A stretch of 64,000 nt of DNA, taken from NCBI GenBank assembly GCA_038239345.1, contig JBBSEX010000002.1, forward strand, positions 438,669 through 502,668, in the 5' to 3' direction. A program made the translations under genes and the position numbers. Positions 17,638 through 25,393 of the stretch are shown here, piece after piece; the first letter of the stretch is position 1, and every line of letters begins with the position of its first letter. Under the pieces are notes generated by a model. That model did no database searches, was not told the origin of the DNA, and saw only the letters and a program-made list of their open reading frames with translations. Origin of the DNA: JBBSEX01 sp038239345 (GTDB lineage Bacteria; Acidobacteriota; Terriglobia; Bryobacterales; Bryobacteraceae).

Positions 17638-18030
17638 TTAAGGTCTATTAGGAGAAGGCAGATGCGAAGCGTTTAGTGTGCCGCAGCAAGCGCCTTCCTC
17701 ATCTACGACCGGCAAGCTGGTGGCGCGATGCTCATGAAGTTTTCGGTGTCCTTCTTCGACCGGCTCATGCGTGCTGCAGCACGCGGAGGCAGGCCGCATT
17801 ATCTCCTCGACGCGAACATCCGAAGCAAGTCGGTTATCAGCCGCAACGCTACAACATACGTCGCGCTCGGTGACGACGCCGACTAGCTTGCGGGTTTTTG
17901 TATCCTGAACGACCGGCGTGCAACCGCATCCAGAATCGCGCATTGCGAGCGCAGCTTTTGTCACCGTGTCTTTCGGCGTGCAGCACGAAGACGCTTCTAT
18001 TGGTTTCATCACATCTTTACAGCAACTCAT
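17638..18030 (-). CDS. CBS-domain protein with six cysteine pairs
   Basis: This 130-residue protein holds two CBS motifs, which usually bind adenine nucleotides and act as regulatory modules. CBS1 covers about residues 1-65 (TVTKAALAMRDSGCGCTPVV, then LVGVVTERDV) and CBS2 about residues 70-122 (VEEIMRPASACC, then SLPVVDEEGACCGTL); the last strand and helix of CBS2 look shortened. It has twelve Cys in six close pairs: CC at 3-4, 16-17, near 59-60, in SACC and in GACC, and CxC at 35-37. Free-standing CBS proteins often have one such pair after the first motif, but not this many. This suggests metal or redox sensing (inference). It is the last gene of the minus-strand efflux cluster. Confidence 0.88.
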   Translation of the reverse strand: MSCCKDVMKPIEASSCCTPKDTVTKAALAMRDSGCGCTPVVQDTKTRKLVGVVTERDVCCSVAADNRLASDVRVEEIMRPASACCSTHEPVEEGHRKLHEHRATSLPVVDEEGACCGTLNASHLPSPNRP

Positions 18031-18102
18031 TTTCTTCTCTCCATTTTTTAGATTTAAAACTCGTTCACCAATTCATTTGAGGGCAGCCCGCCCGGGGGCA
18101 TC

Positions 18103-18672
18103 CTACGGCCATCCCTGTTGTTCTGGCCGCGGGCTGGCCGATACCGCGAGTCGCGGCAGCGGAACTTCGCCCGACTCGGCTTCCAGGTACGTTTTGAAAT
18201 AGACGACTTCTCTATTTGCGTGTTCAAACACGGCTCTTTGTCCGTCATACAAATGGACAAAGCCCCAGTACAATAATTTGCCGAACAAGGAATCCGAGTA
18301 GTCCATAAAGACATCGTGGGCGAGCTCCCATCCATCCCCAGCGTTGGTAAGGGTCGCGGTTCCGCCTTCAGCTATCCGAATTTTCAAGAGGCCTCCGAGG
18401 AATCTGTATTTTGCAATTCCTGTCCATACACAAACCCTCGGGTGGTCGACGTAGAGAAAGTGCCCGCTTAGGTCAGCGAATACGCCGGCGACGTATTCCT
18501 GCTGGTGAAACCTCGCTCCGGTCTCGGGCAGTCCACTCCTACTGAAGAGTTCCAGTCCTCTGTGTTCAAGCGGATTTGACGCAGTCCAGTTTTTAGGATC
18601 AGAGGCAAAATCCCAGATACGTTCGGGGGACGTGTCGTGAATAACTGCGGATACTCGTTGTGTTAGTAACAT
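18103..18672 (-). CDS. SRPBCC (START-like) domain protein
   Basis: This protein of about 189 residues shows the opening pattern of SRPBCC ligand-binding proteins: VSAVIHDTSPERIWDFASDP, then a strand-rich middle and a C-terminal helix. Such proteins bind lipids, aromatics or other hydrophobic ligands in a deep cavity; the ligand here is unknown. ATG 18672 is chosen because AAGGG lies 8 bases upstream; a GTG at 18681 would add three residues. It sits between the ABC ATPase and CBS-protein genes on the same strand, so it may act with the exporter, for example on a hydrophobic substrate (inference). Confidence 0.78.
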   Translation of the reverse strand: MLLTQRVSAVIHDTSPERIWDFASDPKNWTASNPLEHRGLELFSRSGLPETGARFHQQEYVAGVFADLSGHFLYVDHPRVCVWTGIAKYRFLGGLLKIRIAEGGTATLTNAGDGWELAHDVFMDYSDSLFGKLLYWGFVHLYDGQRAVFEHANREVVYFKTYLEAESGEVPLPRLAVSASPRPEQQGWP

Positions 18673-18691
18673 ATATGTCACCCTTCATGAA

Positions 18692-19453
18692 TCAGTGGAA
18701 GGCCTCTACTTGCGCCTGGTGTTCAGCGGATTTCGGTTCGTCTTTTGAGGCCGCGCCATTAGCCTTTGATTGGCTCTCATCGCTGGTGACCAGCCCGTCC
18801 ACCAATTGAAGAACCCGGTCAACCTCACCGATCATGCGCTCGTCGTGAGTCACGACCAAGATTGCGGTACCGTGATCCGTGCTCACCTTGCGCAACATTC
18901 GCATCACGCTGAGACCTCGGTCGGTATCCAGTGACGCAGTCGGTTCGTCAGCGAGAATCATCGCCGGACTGTTTGCCAGAGCGCGTGCGATTGCTACGCG
19001 CTGTCTCTCGCCTCCGGATAGCTTTTCCGGAAGCTGACCGGCACGGTCCGTCACTTCCAAGTAATCAAGTAACTCGACGGCGCGGGTATGGGCCTTTCCG
19101 CTGGACGTGCCAATCAGATCCATCGGAAGCGTAATATTCTCCTCCGCCGTAAGAAACGGAATCAAGTTGGAAAACTGAAAAATGAAGCCGATCTTCTCGC
19201 GGCGCAGGCGTTGGAAATCCCTCTTACCGCCCTTGTAGATGTTGTCGCCGTCCAGGATCAGCTCCCCTTGCGTCGGCGCGGTGACAAGTCCCAAGATCAT
19301 TAAGAGCGTGGTCTTGCCCGATCCGCTCGGACCCATGATGGCAAGCAGTTCGCCCTTGTTGACGGCAAGGTCTATTCCTTTAAGCGCTTCGACTTTTGCT
19401 CGCCCTTGCCCATACGTCATAACCAGCTTTTTGGTTTCGATCGCGTGTTCCAT
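18692..19453 (-). CDS. ABC transporter ATP-binding protein (MacB/LolD/DevA type)
   Basis: This 253-residue ATPase belongs to the MacB/LolD/FtsE class that works with FtsX-type permeases. Walker A is GPSGSGKTT (residues 41-49), the signature is LSGGERQRVAIARAL, Walker B is MILADEPTASLD and the switch His is in VVTHDERM. The FQFSNLIPFLTAEENI Q-loop segment is typical of this class. A charged tail of about 25 residues (SKANGAASKDEPKS) is unusual. It follows the permease gene by 9 bases; with the TolC and HlyD-type genes it forms a tripartite exporter of DevBCA or MacAB type. Confidence 0.94.
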   Translation of the reverse strand: MEHAIETKKLVMTYGQGRAKVEALKGIDLAVNKGELLAIMGPSGSGKTTLLMILGLVTAPTQGELILDGDNIYKGGKRDFQRLRREKIGFIFQFSNLIPFLTAEENITLPMDLIGTSSGKAHTRAVELLDYLEVTDRAGQLPEKLSGGERQRVAIARALANSPAMILADEPTASLDTDRGLSVMRMLRKVSTDHGTAILVVTHDERMIGEVDRVLQLVDGLVTSDESQSKANGAASKDEPKSAEHQAQVEAFH

Positions 19454-19462
19454 ATTTAGTTC

Positions 19463-20752
19463 TTAGGTCCCCAAGACGAGCCGCGGGTCGACCTGCATGG
19501 CGCGTCGAACGGCAACCAGGCTAGCGAGGACCGAAACGACAGTGATGATAACGAGCATTTGTCCAAGGTCGCCGAGTGTGGCTGAGACTCTTCTAGGGAA
19601 ATAAGGTTCGCTCGCGAATTCAAGAAGGGCTCCCAAGACGGTGCCAAGAAGCCCCATGAGGACAGCCTGCTGAATGATCATGCTGTAAATGCGCGAGGTC
19701 TGTGTGCCGAGAAGTTTCAGGACGGCGATGTCTTTGATCTTGTCTAGTGTGAACGTATAGGTGATGAGTCCGATGATCACTCCGGCGATGATAAGCAGGA
19801 GAAGGCGGAAAAGAGAAAGCTGCATAACGATAAGGCGATTCGCGCCCATCAGTTGGATGTTGACCTGCCTCGCGGACGTATACACTTCGAGATGTTTCCA
19901 ATGTCTGATCTCGGATGCTACTTCCTCCATGGAGACTCCGGGTTCAACCTTCACCGCAATAGCGTTGATCAGGTGAAGGTTCTCGGACACTGCCGAGCTC
20001 TTTCGCATTACCGGCTCGGGGAGACGTGGAGCCACAGCCTCCGCGCCGCCCAGTTGGCCTCCGGTGCGTCTCCGTATGTTGCGAAGTAAATCCGGGTCTG
20101 GCTGGAAGATAATATTTTGCGCGTCGACCAGCCTGGCGTAAATGACCGGATCGGCATTGAATCCTACGATGTTCTTCGTCAGGCCCACCACGGTGTAGTC
20201 GAAGCCACGCATGCGGATGACCTCCCCGATCTTCAGGCCGGTCTTTACATCGGCTACGACTTCATAGTGGCTCGCTTCGATTCCGCGTCCAGCGATGATC
20301 ATTGGCGGACCGCCGATGTGATCCGCCTCATAGCCAATCAGCAGGAACCTCAATTCGCGTACCATATTGATCCAATCCGGTTCGACCATTGTTGCTGTGC
20401 CGATCTTTGCGTTTCGGTACATGAACATCATCAGGCCTGACGAATTTGGTGGATGGTCGATGTGGTCCCACGCCATCACTAGCGGACTCGCCTCAGCCAC
20501 CCCGTGCATGGACTGAATTGCGTGATAGTAATCCTCGGGAAGTCTTGATATCTCGACAAATGGACCCAGCCAGTCCTTCTGAACGACCCAAAGGTCGGCG
20601 TTAGTTGCTTCCACGATAGTGGAGGAATCCAGAATTACGCCTCGAATGATGCCACCGAGAGTAAAGACCACCAGCAAGAGCAGGCTGACGCCAATCGTCG
20701 AGCTGAGGAACTTGAACAGGTGATAGCGGGCATCTTTGAGGGCGAGATTCAT
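19463..20752 (-). CDS. FtsX-type ABC transporter permease (DevC/MacB-like)
   Basis: This protein of about 429 residues has the FtsX-type plan: one N-terminal helix (FLSSTIGVSLLLLVVFTLGG), a large periplasmic domain (residues about 40-290), then three C-terminal helices (LLLLIIAGVIIGLITYTF, a segment near residue 365 and VSVLASLVAVRRAMQVDP). Such permeases couple cytoplasmic ATP hydrolysis to movements of the periplasmic adaptor rather than forming a classical channel. ATG 20752 (MNLALKDARYHLFKF) is chosen over a longer frame from 20881 because the longer one overlaps the adaptor gene and looks non-coding. Its length and four helices fit DevC. Confidence 0.92.
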   Translation of the reverse strand: MNLALKDARYHLFKFLSSTIGVSLLLLVVFTLGGIIRGVILDSSTIVEATNADLWVVQKDWLGPFVEISRLPEDYYHAIQSMHGVAEASPLVMAWDHIDHPPNSSGLMMFMYRNAKIGTATMVEPDWINMVRELRFLLIGYEADHIGGPPMIIAGRGIEASHYEVVADVKTGLKIGEVIRMRGFDYTVVGLTKNIVGFNADPVIYARLVDAQNIIFQPDPDLLRNIRRRTGGQLGGAEAVAPRLPEPVMRKSSAVSENLHLINAIAVKVEPGVSMEEVASEIRHWKHLEVYTSARQVNIQLMGANRLIVMQLSLFRLLLLIIAGVIIGLITYTFTLDKIKDIAVLKLLGTQTSRIYSMIIQQAVLMGLLGTVLGALLEFASEPYFPRRVSATLGDLGQMLVIITVVSVLASLVAVRRAMQVDPRLVLGT

Positions 20753-20763
20753 TTGGTTTCCCG

Positions 20764-22260
20764 CTACATCTTCATTACTGGGCTGGTTCCCATTTGCGGG
20801 CCGGTAAGCTTCGGCTTTGCACTCCGGTCCTGCCGCACCTTTTGTCCGGGCTTGATTCCCATCGGTTCTGTCAGAACCCATTCACCCATCTTGAGGTTCC
20901 CTGAAATCGCCGTCACATCGGATCGGGGGCTGCTGGCGATCGAGGCAACCTTGACTTGCCGAACTTTGTTGTCGGCGTCGGCCACGAGAACAGATTTCTC
21001 ATCGCCCATCGTCATCACCGCTGTTTTGGGCACGACCAAAGCATTCTTCGTTTGACTCGTTGCCACGTAGACATCCGCCCACTGGCCGATCTGTAATTCC
21101 GCGGCCGGCAACGGGAAGGAGATCTCGACTGTCATCTCTTCTGCGGCTGGATCGGCTTGCGGGCGAATTCGATAAACACGCCCAGGAATCTGTTCTTTTG
21201 ACCGTCCGCGCAGGGCAACGGTTGCTGTTTGGCCCGCCCTAATATTTCCGGCATAACGCTGGTCGAGATAAGCTTCCACTAGAATCACTTTGGGGTCGGC
21301 CACCTTGACGACAGCTTCGCCCGAAGCGATCGAATCGCCCGAACGTTTGGGACGATCGGTGACGATTCCACTCACGTAAGTAAAAATCTTTGTCTGTGAG
21401 AGGTTGAATTTTTGCAGCTGGACGTCTGCATCCATGGCGGTGATTTCGGAATGCGCGGCTTGAACTTTCGCCGTAGCAGCCGCGATCTGGGCGTGTGCCG
21501 CGCCGATATCAGCTTGCGCCGCTCCTACGGCACTTGCCGCGGTCTGATTGCGTGCTTGATACTGATCCGCCTCTTCCTGGCTGACCGCCCCTGTCGCTAC
21601 AAGGTGCTTCTCCCGCTCCCAGGCGCGTCCTGCTTGATATTCAGTTGCGCGCCGCTCCTGTTCTGTCGCGCGAGCCGACCGCTCGACCGCTTGTGCTGAC
21701 TGCTCCATCGCGCGCGCTGCTTGTTCGGCCATGCGTGCTGATTCGAGTCGCGCCTGTGAGCGTTGCAGCACTTCGCGCATATCGGTGTCTTCTAACGTGG
21801 CGATCACTTGCCCAGAGCGAACGAAATCACCTTCATCGACAAGCATCCGCTCGATGCGCCCTGTAACCTTGGCTCCCACTGCCGCCAGCACTGCGACGTT
21901 AACGGTGCCGGTTGCTTGTAGCTCACCGGTGTAGCCCCGTTGCATTACTTGCGAAACCGCGACCATTCGAGGCGTGAAGAAGTAGTATTGAATCAACATG
22001 CCGGCACCTACTGCGATGATTAAGTAGACAATGATCTTCCCAGCCTTCTTTATACTGGCGTACTTGTCTTCCGCTTCCCCATCCTTAGGTTTTCCGCCTC
22101 CTTCTTTCTGCGATTTATCACTCCCTTCCGGCTGCGCGGGTTTGTCGCTCGATCCTGCCTGCTTCGGCGTCTCGCTCTCTTCCGGCTTAGTGGGTTTTTT
22201 GTCGCTCGCTTCTGCCGGCTTCGGCTTCTCGCTCACTTCCGGCTGTGTGGTGTTAACCAT
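20764..22260 (-). CDS. HlyD/MacA-type periplasmic adaptor protein
   Basis: This 498-residue membrane-fusion protein links the inner-membrane ABC transporter to TolC. Order of parts: a cytoplasmic N-terminal tail of about 65 residues made of repeated SDKP/EGSDK/EESE-like units; one transmembrane helix (IIVYLIIAVGAGMLIQYYFF); a lipoyl half-motif (VGAKVTGRIERMLVDEGDFV); a long Ala/Glu/Arg-rich hairpin coiled coil (residues about 165-290); the second lipoyl half and beta-barrel domain. The start has a clear ribosome site (GAGGGA). The charged cytoplasmic tail is much longer than usual for MacA-type proteins. The permease gene begins 11 bases downstream. Confidence 0.94.
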   Translation of the reverse strand: MVNTTQPEVSEKPKPAEASDKKPTKPEESETPKQAGSSDKPAQPEGSDKSQKEGGGKPKDGEAEDKYASIKKAGKIIVYLIIAVGAGMLIQYYFFTPRMVAVSQVMQRGYTGELQATGTVNVAVLAAVGAKVTGRIERMLVDEGDFVRSGQVIATLEDTDMREVLQRSQARLESARMAEQAARAMEQSAQAVERSARATEQERRATEYQAGRAWEREKHLVATGAVSQEEADQYQARNQTAASAVGAAQADIGAAHAQIAAATAKVQAAHSEITAMDADVQLQKFNLSQTKIFTYVSGIVTDRPKRSGDSIASGEAVVKVADPKVILVEAYLDQRYAGNIRAGQTATVALRGRSKEQIPGRVYRIRPQADPAAEEMTVEISFPLPAAELQIGQWADVYVATSQTKNALVVPKTAVMTMGDEKSVLVADADNKVRQVKVASIASSPRSDVTAISGNLKMGEWVLTEPMGIKPGQKVRQDRSAKPKLTGPQMGTSPVMKM

Positions 22261-22270
22261 AGATAATCCC

Positions 22271-23599
22271 TCATCTCCCGGTTTCCCGCTGAATAGCTGC
22301 AGTAGCCGTCGTATAGTCGGCCAGCGCGCGATAATACCTGGCTTCCGAAGTCAGGAGCGCTGCTTGCGCATCAAGGAAGTTTTCGATGGTGCCGCGCCCA
22401 TAGCGTTGTTTTTCTTGTTCGATTCGAAGTGCCTCTCGCGCGGAGGCGATAGCGGTCTCCGTCGCCCGGATACGCTCCTCTGAATTCTTTGCCTGCAAGT
22501 ACGCGGCGCGTACTCTCTGAGTTGAATCGAGATCCACCTGCTTCAAATCGGCCCGGCGTTCTAATTCACGGCTCTTTGCTTCCTCGATCCGGTTCGACAG
22601 TGTCCGATCGAAGAAGGGAAAGCTAAACACGGCTCCTGCGACTACCCCGCCTTTATATATGGCGAAGGGGTCGGCACTTTGCCCCCGCAAATCGCCAACA
22701 AGGGAAAGCGTTGGACGCAGCGCTGACCTCGCTACCTCCACGAAGCGCTCTGAGATGTTCACTTCAGCTCGAGCGATCTGGGTTTTCGTATTCTCAGTGC
22801 TTGCGAGCCGGGACACCTGATCCAGGGACAGAAGTGCGTCCCGGGGCAGCGTGGTTTCCACAACAAGCCGAGTATCGATTGGACGGCCCAGGAGTGCGTT
22901 CAACTGTCCCGTTTGAATCTCGCGGGCGTTTCTGAATTCGATCGCCGTATCCTGAACGTCCGCCAACCGTGTATCGACCTTGAGAAGATCTACACGAGCA
23001 ACTTTACCCTCGTCGAACATCTGGCCAATCACGCGGCGGCTCTCTGTAAGCGCATTGACTGATTCCCGCGCGGCTTCGATGTCCCGATCGAGCTGAACCA
23101 AGTTGGCATATGTGCTCGTGACATCGAAATCGAGGCCCCGCTCCACATCGTGCACGGTGACCTGAGCCAAATCACGTTGGGATTCAGCAAGATTTACCGC
23201 TGACCTTATCCGGCCGCCTGTATACACGGGGATCGTGGCTCGGACGTCCGCGTTGAGGTGACCTCGACGGAATGCCTGGCCTTCCGGAATATCGCCCAAT
23301 TGTGTCAGGGGCAACCCCATCGCGGTTTCTGTCGGCTGGCTTGATCCGCGAGCTGCAGCTCCTAGCGTGAGGCGGGGCAAACGCTCAGCGCTGGCGGCGG
23401 CAATGGCTGATTGTTGGGTGGTAAGGCCTTGTCTCTTCGCCGAAACCCGTGGGCTGTGCTCTCTTGCGAAAGCGAGCGCTGCGTCCAACGTGAACGGCAA
23501 GTCTTGCGGCTGCGCTGGAATTACTGAAGCAAAGGTAAAAACTGCACTCAAGGTGAATGCCGCTATGGAGCAACCCCGATACTGAGGCGTGAAATTCAT
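22271..23599 (-). CDS. TolC-family outer-membrane efflux protein
   Basis: This protein of about 442 residues is an outer-membrane channel of the TolC/OEP family that completes the tripartite exporter. The chosen start at 23599 gives a signal peptide (CSIAAFTLSAVFTFASVIPA) followed by the usual opening LPFTLDAALAFAREHSPRV. Two OEP repeats follow, with long helices (RDLAQVTVHDVERGLDFDV, then ELERRADLKQVDLDSTQRV) and the C-terminal phrase YGRGTIENFLDAQAALLTSE. A longer frame reaches 23731 but the added residues do not look like a leader. It is the first gene of the minus-strand exporter cluster. Confidence 0.94.
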   Translation of the reverse strand: MNFTPQYRGCSIAAFTLSAVFTFASVIPAQPQDLPFTLDAALAFAREHSPRVSAKRQGLTTQQSAIAAASAERLPRLTLGAAARGSSQPTETAMGLPLTQLGDIPEGQAFRRGHLNADVRATIPVYTGGRIRSAVNLAESQRDLAQVTVHDVERGLDFDVTSTYANLVQLDRDIEAARESVNALTESRRVIGQMFDEGKVARVDLLKVDTRLADVQDTAIEFRNAREIQTGQLNALLGRPIDTRLVVETTLPRDALLSLDQVSRLASTENTKTQIARAEVNISERFVEVARSALRPTLSLVGDLRGQSADPFAIYKGGVVAGAVFSFPFFDRTLSNRIEEAKSRELERRADLKQVDLDSTQRVRAAYLQAKNSEERIRATETAIASAREALRIEQEKQRYGRGTIENFLDAQAALLTSEARYYRALADYTTATAAIQRETGR

Positions 23600-23824
23600 A
23601 AGCCAATTTCTCGAACGGGGCAGTCGTCTCGCCGTCGTCTTTTCCGAGTAACCGCAGCAGTCAGGCCGCTTAAGGCCATAAGGCGCGTGAGATATTTCAG
23701 GGTTGTGCTCATGGCGGTTCCTCATGGGCAACCTGTATCATTTTGTGGTCGCTGCCAACTCGAAGATGCACGCGAATGCCCAATCACAAGTTGCTAGCGC
23801 AAGGGTATCCGTTAGCTGAATACG

Positions 23825-24196
23825 CTACAGGGAGTTATGATCCGACGCTTTCGAGGAAATCCAATTACCAGACCAGGAGTGGTTAGAGAACGGGTAGTTT
23901 GAACCGCCAAGTAGGAGAGGGCCTGCCCCTTGCTCCAAAACTGCTCCATTAACGGAGAACTTGAAGCAAACCGGGGTCAATCCCTGAGTTCTTGAAAATG
24001 CAATCTCCGCCTGAGTTAGACATTCTCCGCTTGAAATGCGGAGAATAGAGGGCCTAACCTCCGCAAGGGACATCCCAGCAAGAATAAAATTATTAGAAAC
24101 AATGCCTTGGTACCGGAGGCAAAGGCGGCTGAGGGCTATCTCTTGTTTGGCATTTGACGGCGACACTAGCAGTAACAGGAAGCCGCTGATGGGCAA
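23825..24196 (-). CDS. Hypothetical small protein (uncertain)
   Basis: This is a possible 123-residue protein with a hydrophobic start (MPISGFLLLLVSPSNA) that could be a weak signal peptide. No domain or family was recognised. It has no obvious ribosome site, and it contains a perfect 9-bp inverted repeat at 24022-24046, unusual for coding DNA. It lies in the 725-base gap between the TolC gene and the alcohol dehydrogenase gene. It may be a real accessory gene or a chance frame. Confidence 0.28.
   Translation of the reverse strand: MPISGFLLLLVSPSNAKQEIALSRLCLRYQGIVSNNFILAGMSLAEVRPSILRISSGECLTQAEIAFSRTQGLTPVCFKFSVNGAVLEQGAGPLLLGGSNYPFSNHSWSGNWISSKASDHNSL
24022..24046. repeat. Perfect 9-bp inverted repeat
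   Basis: ATTCTCCGC (24022-24030) and GCGGAGAAT (24038-24046) form a perfect stem with a 7-base loop. A partial copy, AATCTCCGC, lies at 24002-24010. This could be an RNA hairpin or an operator in the gap between the divergent efflux operon and the alcohol dehydrogenase gene. Confidence 0.45.
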
Positions 24197-24222
24197 CTCG
24201 CCACGTGGCCGCGCCTAGTCAC

Positions 24223-24240
24223 TTGACGCCGGATGGTCAA
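24223..24240. promoter_or_regulatory. TTGAC-N8-GTCAA dyad upstream of alcohol dehydrogenase
   Basis: The half-sites TTGAC (24223-24227) and GTCAA (24236-24240) form an inverted repeat about 85 bases before the gene start. The spacing (8) differs from an FNR/CRP-type box (TTGAT-N4-ATCAA), so the regulator is unknown. A related palindrome with the half-sites in the other order is at 31517-31530. Confidence 0.35.
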
Positions 24241-24324
24241 CTTAAAGCTGCGGACAATCTGCACCAAATCACTGCCCGTTGCGAGGGCCGTCGCTGTGGC
24301 TGGTGACATGCAACGTTTCTTGGC

Positions 24325-25356
24325 ATGATGATGATGCAAGCCGCGGTTGTCGAGCAGTTCGGGAAGGCTTTGACGCTTCGGGAATGGGACATTCCGTCTC
24401 CCGAGGCCGGCCAAATCCTGGTCAAAACGGAAGCGTGCGGCGTATGCCACACCGATCTTCATGCCGCGGGCGGTGACTGGCCCGTGAAGCCCCACCTGCC
24501 GTTCATTCCTGGCCATGAAGCCATCGGGTTGGTGGCTAAGGCGGGATCGGGCGTAACGATCGTCAAGGAAGGCGACCGAGTGGGCGTACCTTGGCTCTAC
24601 TCGGCATGTGGGCATTGCGAATATTGCCTGGAGGCTTGGGAGACTATTTGCCCCGAGGCTGAGTTTGGTGGCTATACCAAAAACGGCGGCTTCGCCGAGT
24701 ACGTTCTGGCCGACCCGAATTACGTCGCACACATTCCCGCGGGCCTCCAGGCTACCGAAGCCGCGCCGCTGATCTGTGCCGGGATTACAACCTACAAGGG
24801 AATCAAGGAGACCGCCGCCAAGCCCGGAGAGTGGGTTGCCATCTCCGGCGTGGGCGGGCTTGGGCATCTGGCCGTTCAGTACGCCAAGGCGATGGGGCTA
24901 CTCGTGTGCGCAATTGACATCGACGACGGCAAGCTGGAACATGCCAAGCGCCTTGGCGCGGATCTGGTTATCAATGCGAAGACCGGTGACCCGGCAGTCG
25001 CGTTGAAGAAAGAGACGGGCGGAGGAGCCCACGGCGTCTTGATAACCGCGCCCTCCCTGACCGCTTTCAAACAAGGCATTGGCATGACCCGGAAGCGCGG
25101 CACCTGCGTTCTTGTGGGGTTGCCGCCGGGTGAGTTTCCAGTCCCGCTGTTCGACGTCGTGGCGAATTGCATCACCATCCGCGGTTCGTTCGTAGGCACG
25201 CGCCGGGATATGGCCGAAGCGCTTGCCTTTGCCGCCGACGGCAAGGTGAAAGCCGACATCGAGTTGCAACCCTTGTCGTCTATCAACCAGATCTTCGACA
25301 GTCTTGCACATGGCGATGTCGCGTCGCGGGTTGTCCTCGAATTTGTGACCAACTAA
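24325..25356 (+). CDS. adhP: Zinc-dependent alcohol dehydrogenase (AdhP-like)
   Basis: This 343-residue medium-chain dehydrogenase interconverts primary alcohols and aldehydes with NAD(H). Catalytic zinc ligands are Cys38 in CGVCHTDLH, the His in PGHEAIG (about 64) and a Cys in PLICAGITTYKG. The structural zinc site is complete: Cys95, Cys98, Cys101 and Cys109. The Rossmann motif is GVGGLGHLAVQYAK. The start lies in a run of four ATG codons, so the exact first residue is ambiguous. AdhP-type enzymes make or consume ethanol under low oxygen, which fits the neighbouring stress-like genes. An MgtA-type ATPase follows after 37 bases. Confidence 0.94.
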   Translation: MMMMQAAVVEQFGKALTLREWDIPSPEAGQILVKTEACGVCHTDLHAAGGDWPVKPHLPFIPGHEAIGLVAKAGSGVTIVKEGDRVGVPWLYSACGHCEYCLEAWETICPEAEFGGYTKNGGFAEYVLADPNYVAHIPAGLQATEAAPLICAGITTYKGIKETAAKPGEWVAISGVGGLGHLAVQYAKAMGLLVCAIDIDDGKLEHAKRLGADLVINAKTGDPAVALKKETGGGAHGVLITAPSLTAFKQGIGMTRKRGTCVLVGLPPGEFPVPLFDVVANCITIRGSFVGTRRDMAEALAFAADGKVKADIELQPLSSINQIFDSLAHGDVASRVVLEFVTN

Positions 25357-25393
25357 TCGGCAAACGGGAGCATCTACCAATTCGAACGAATCG

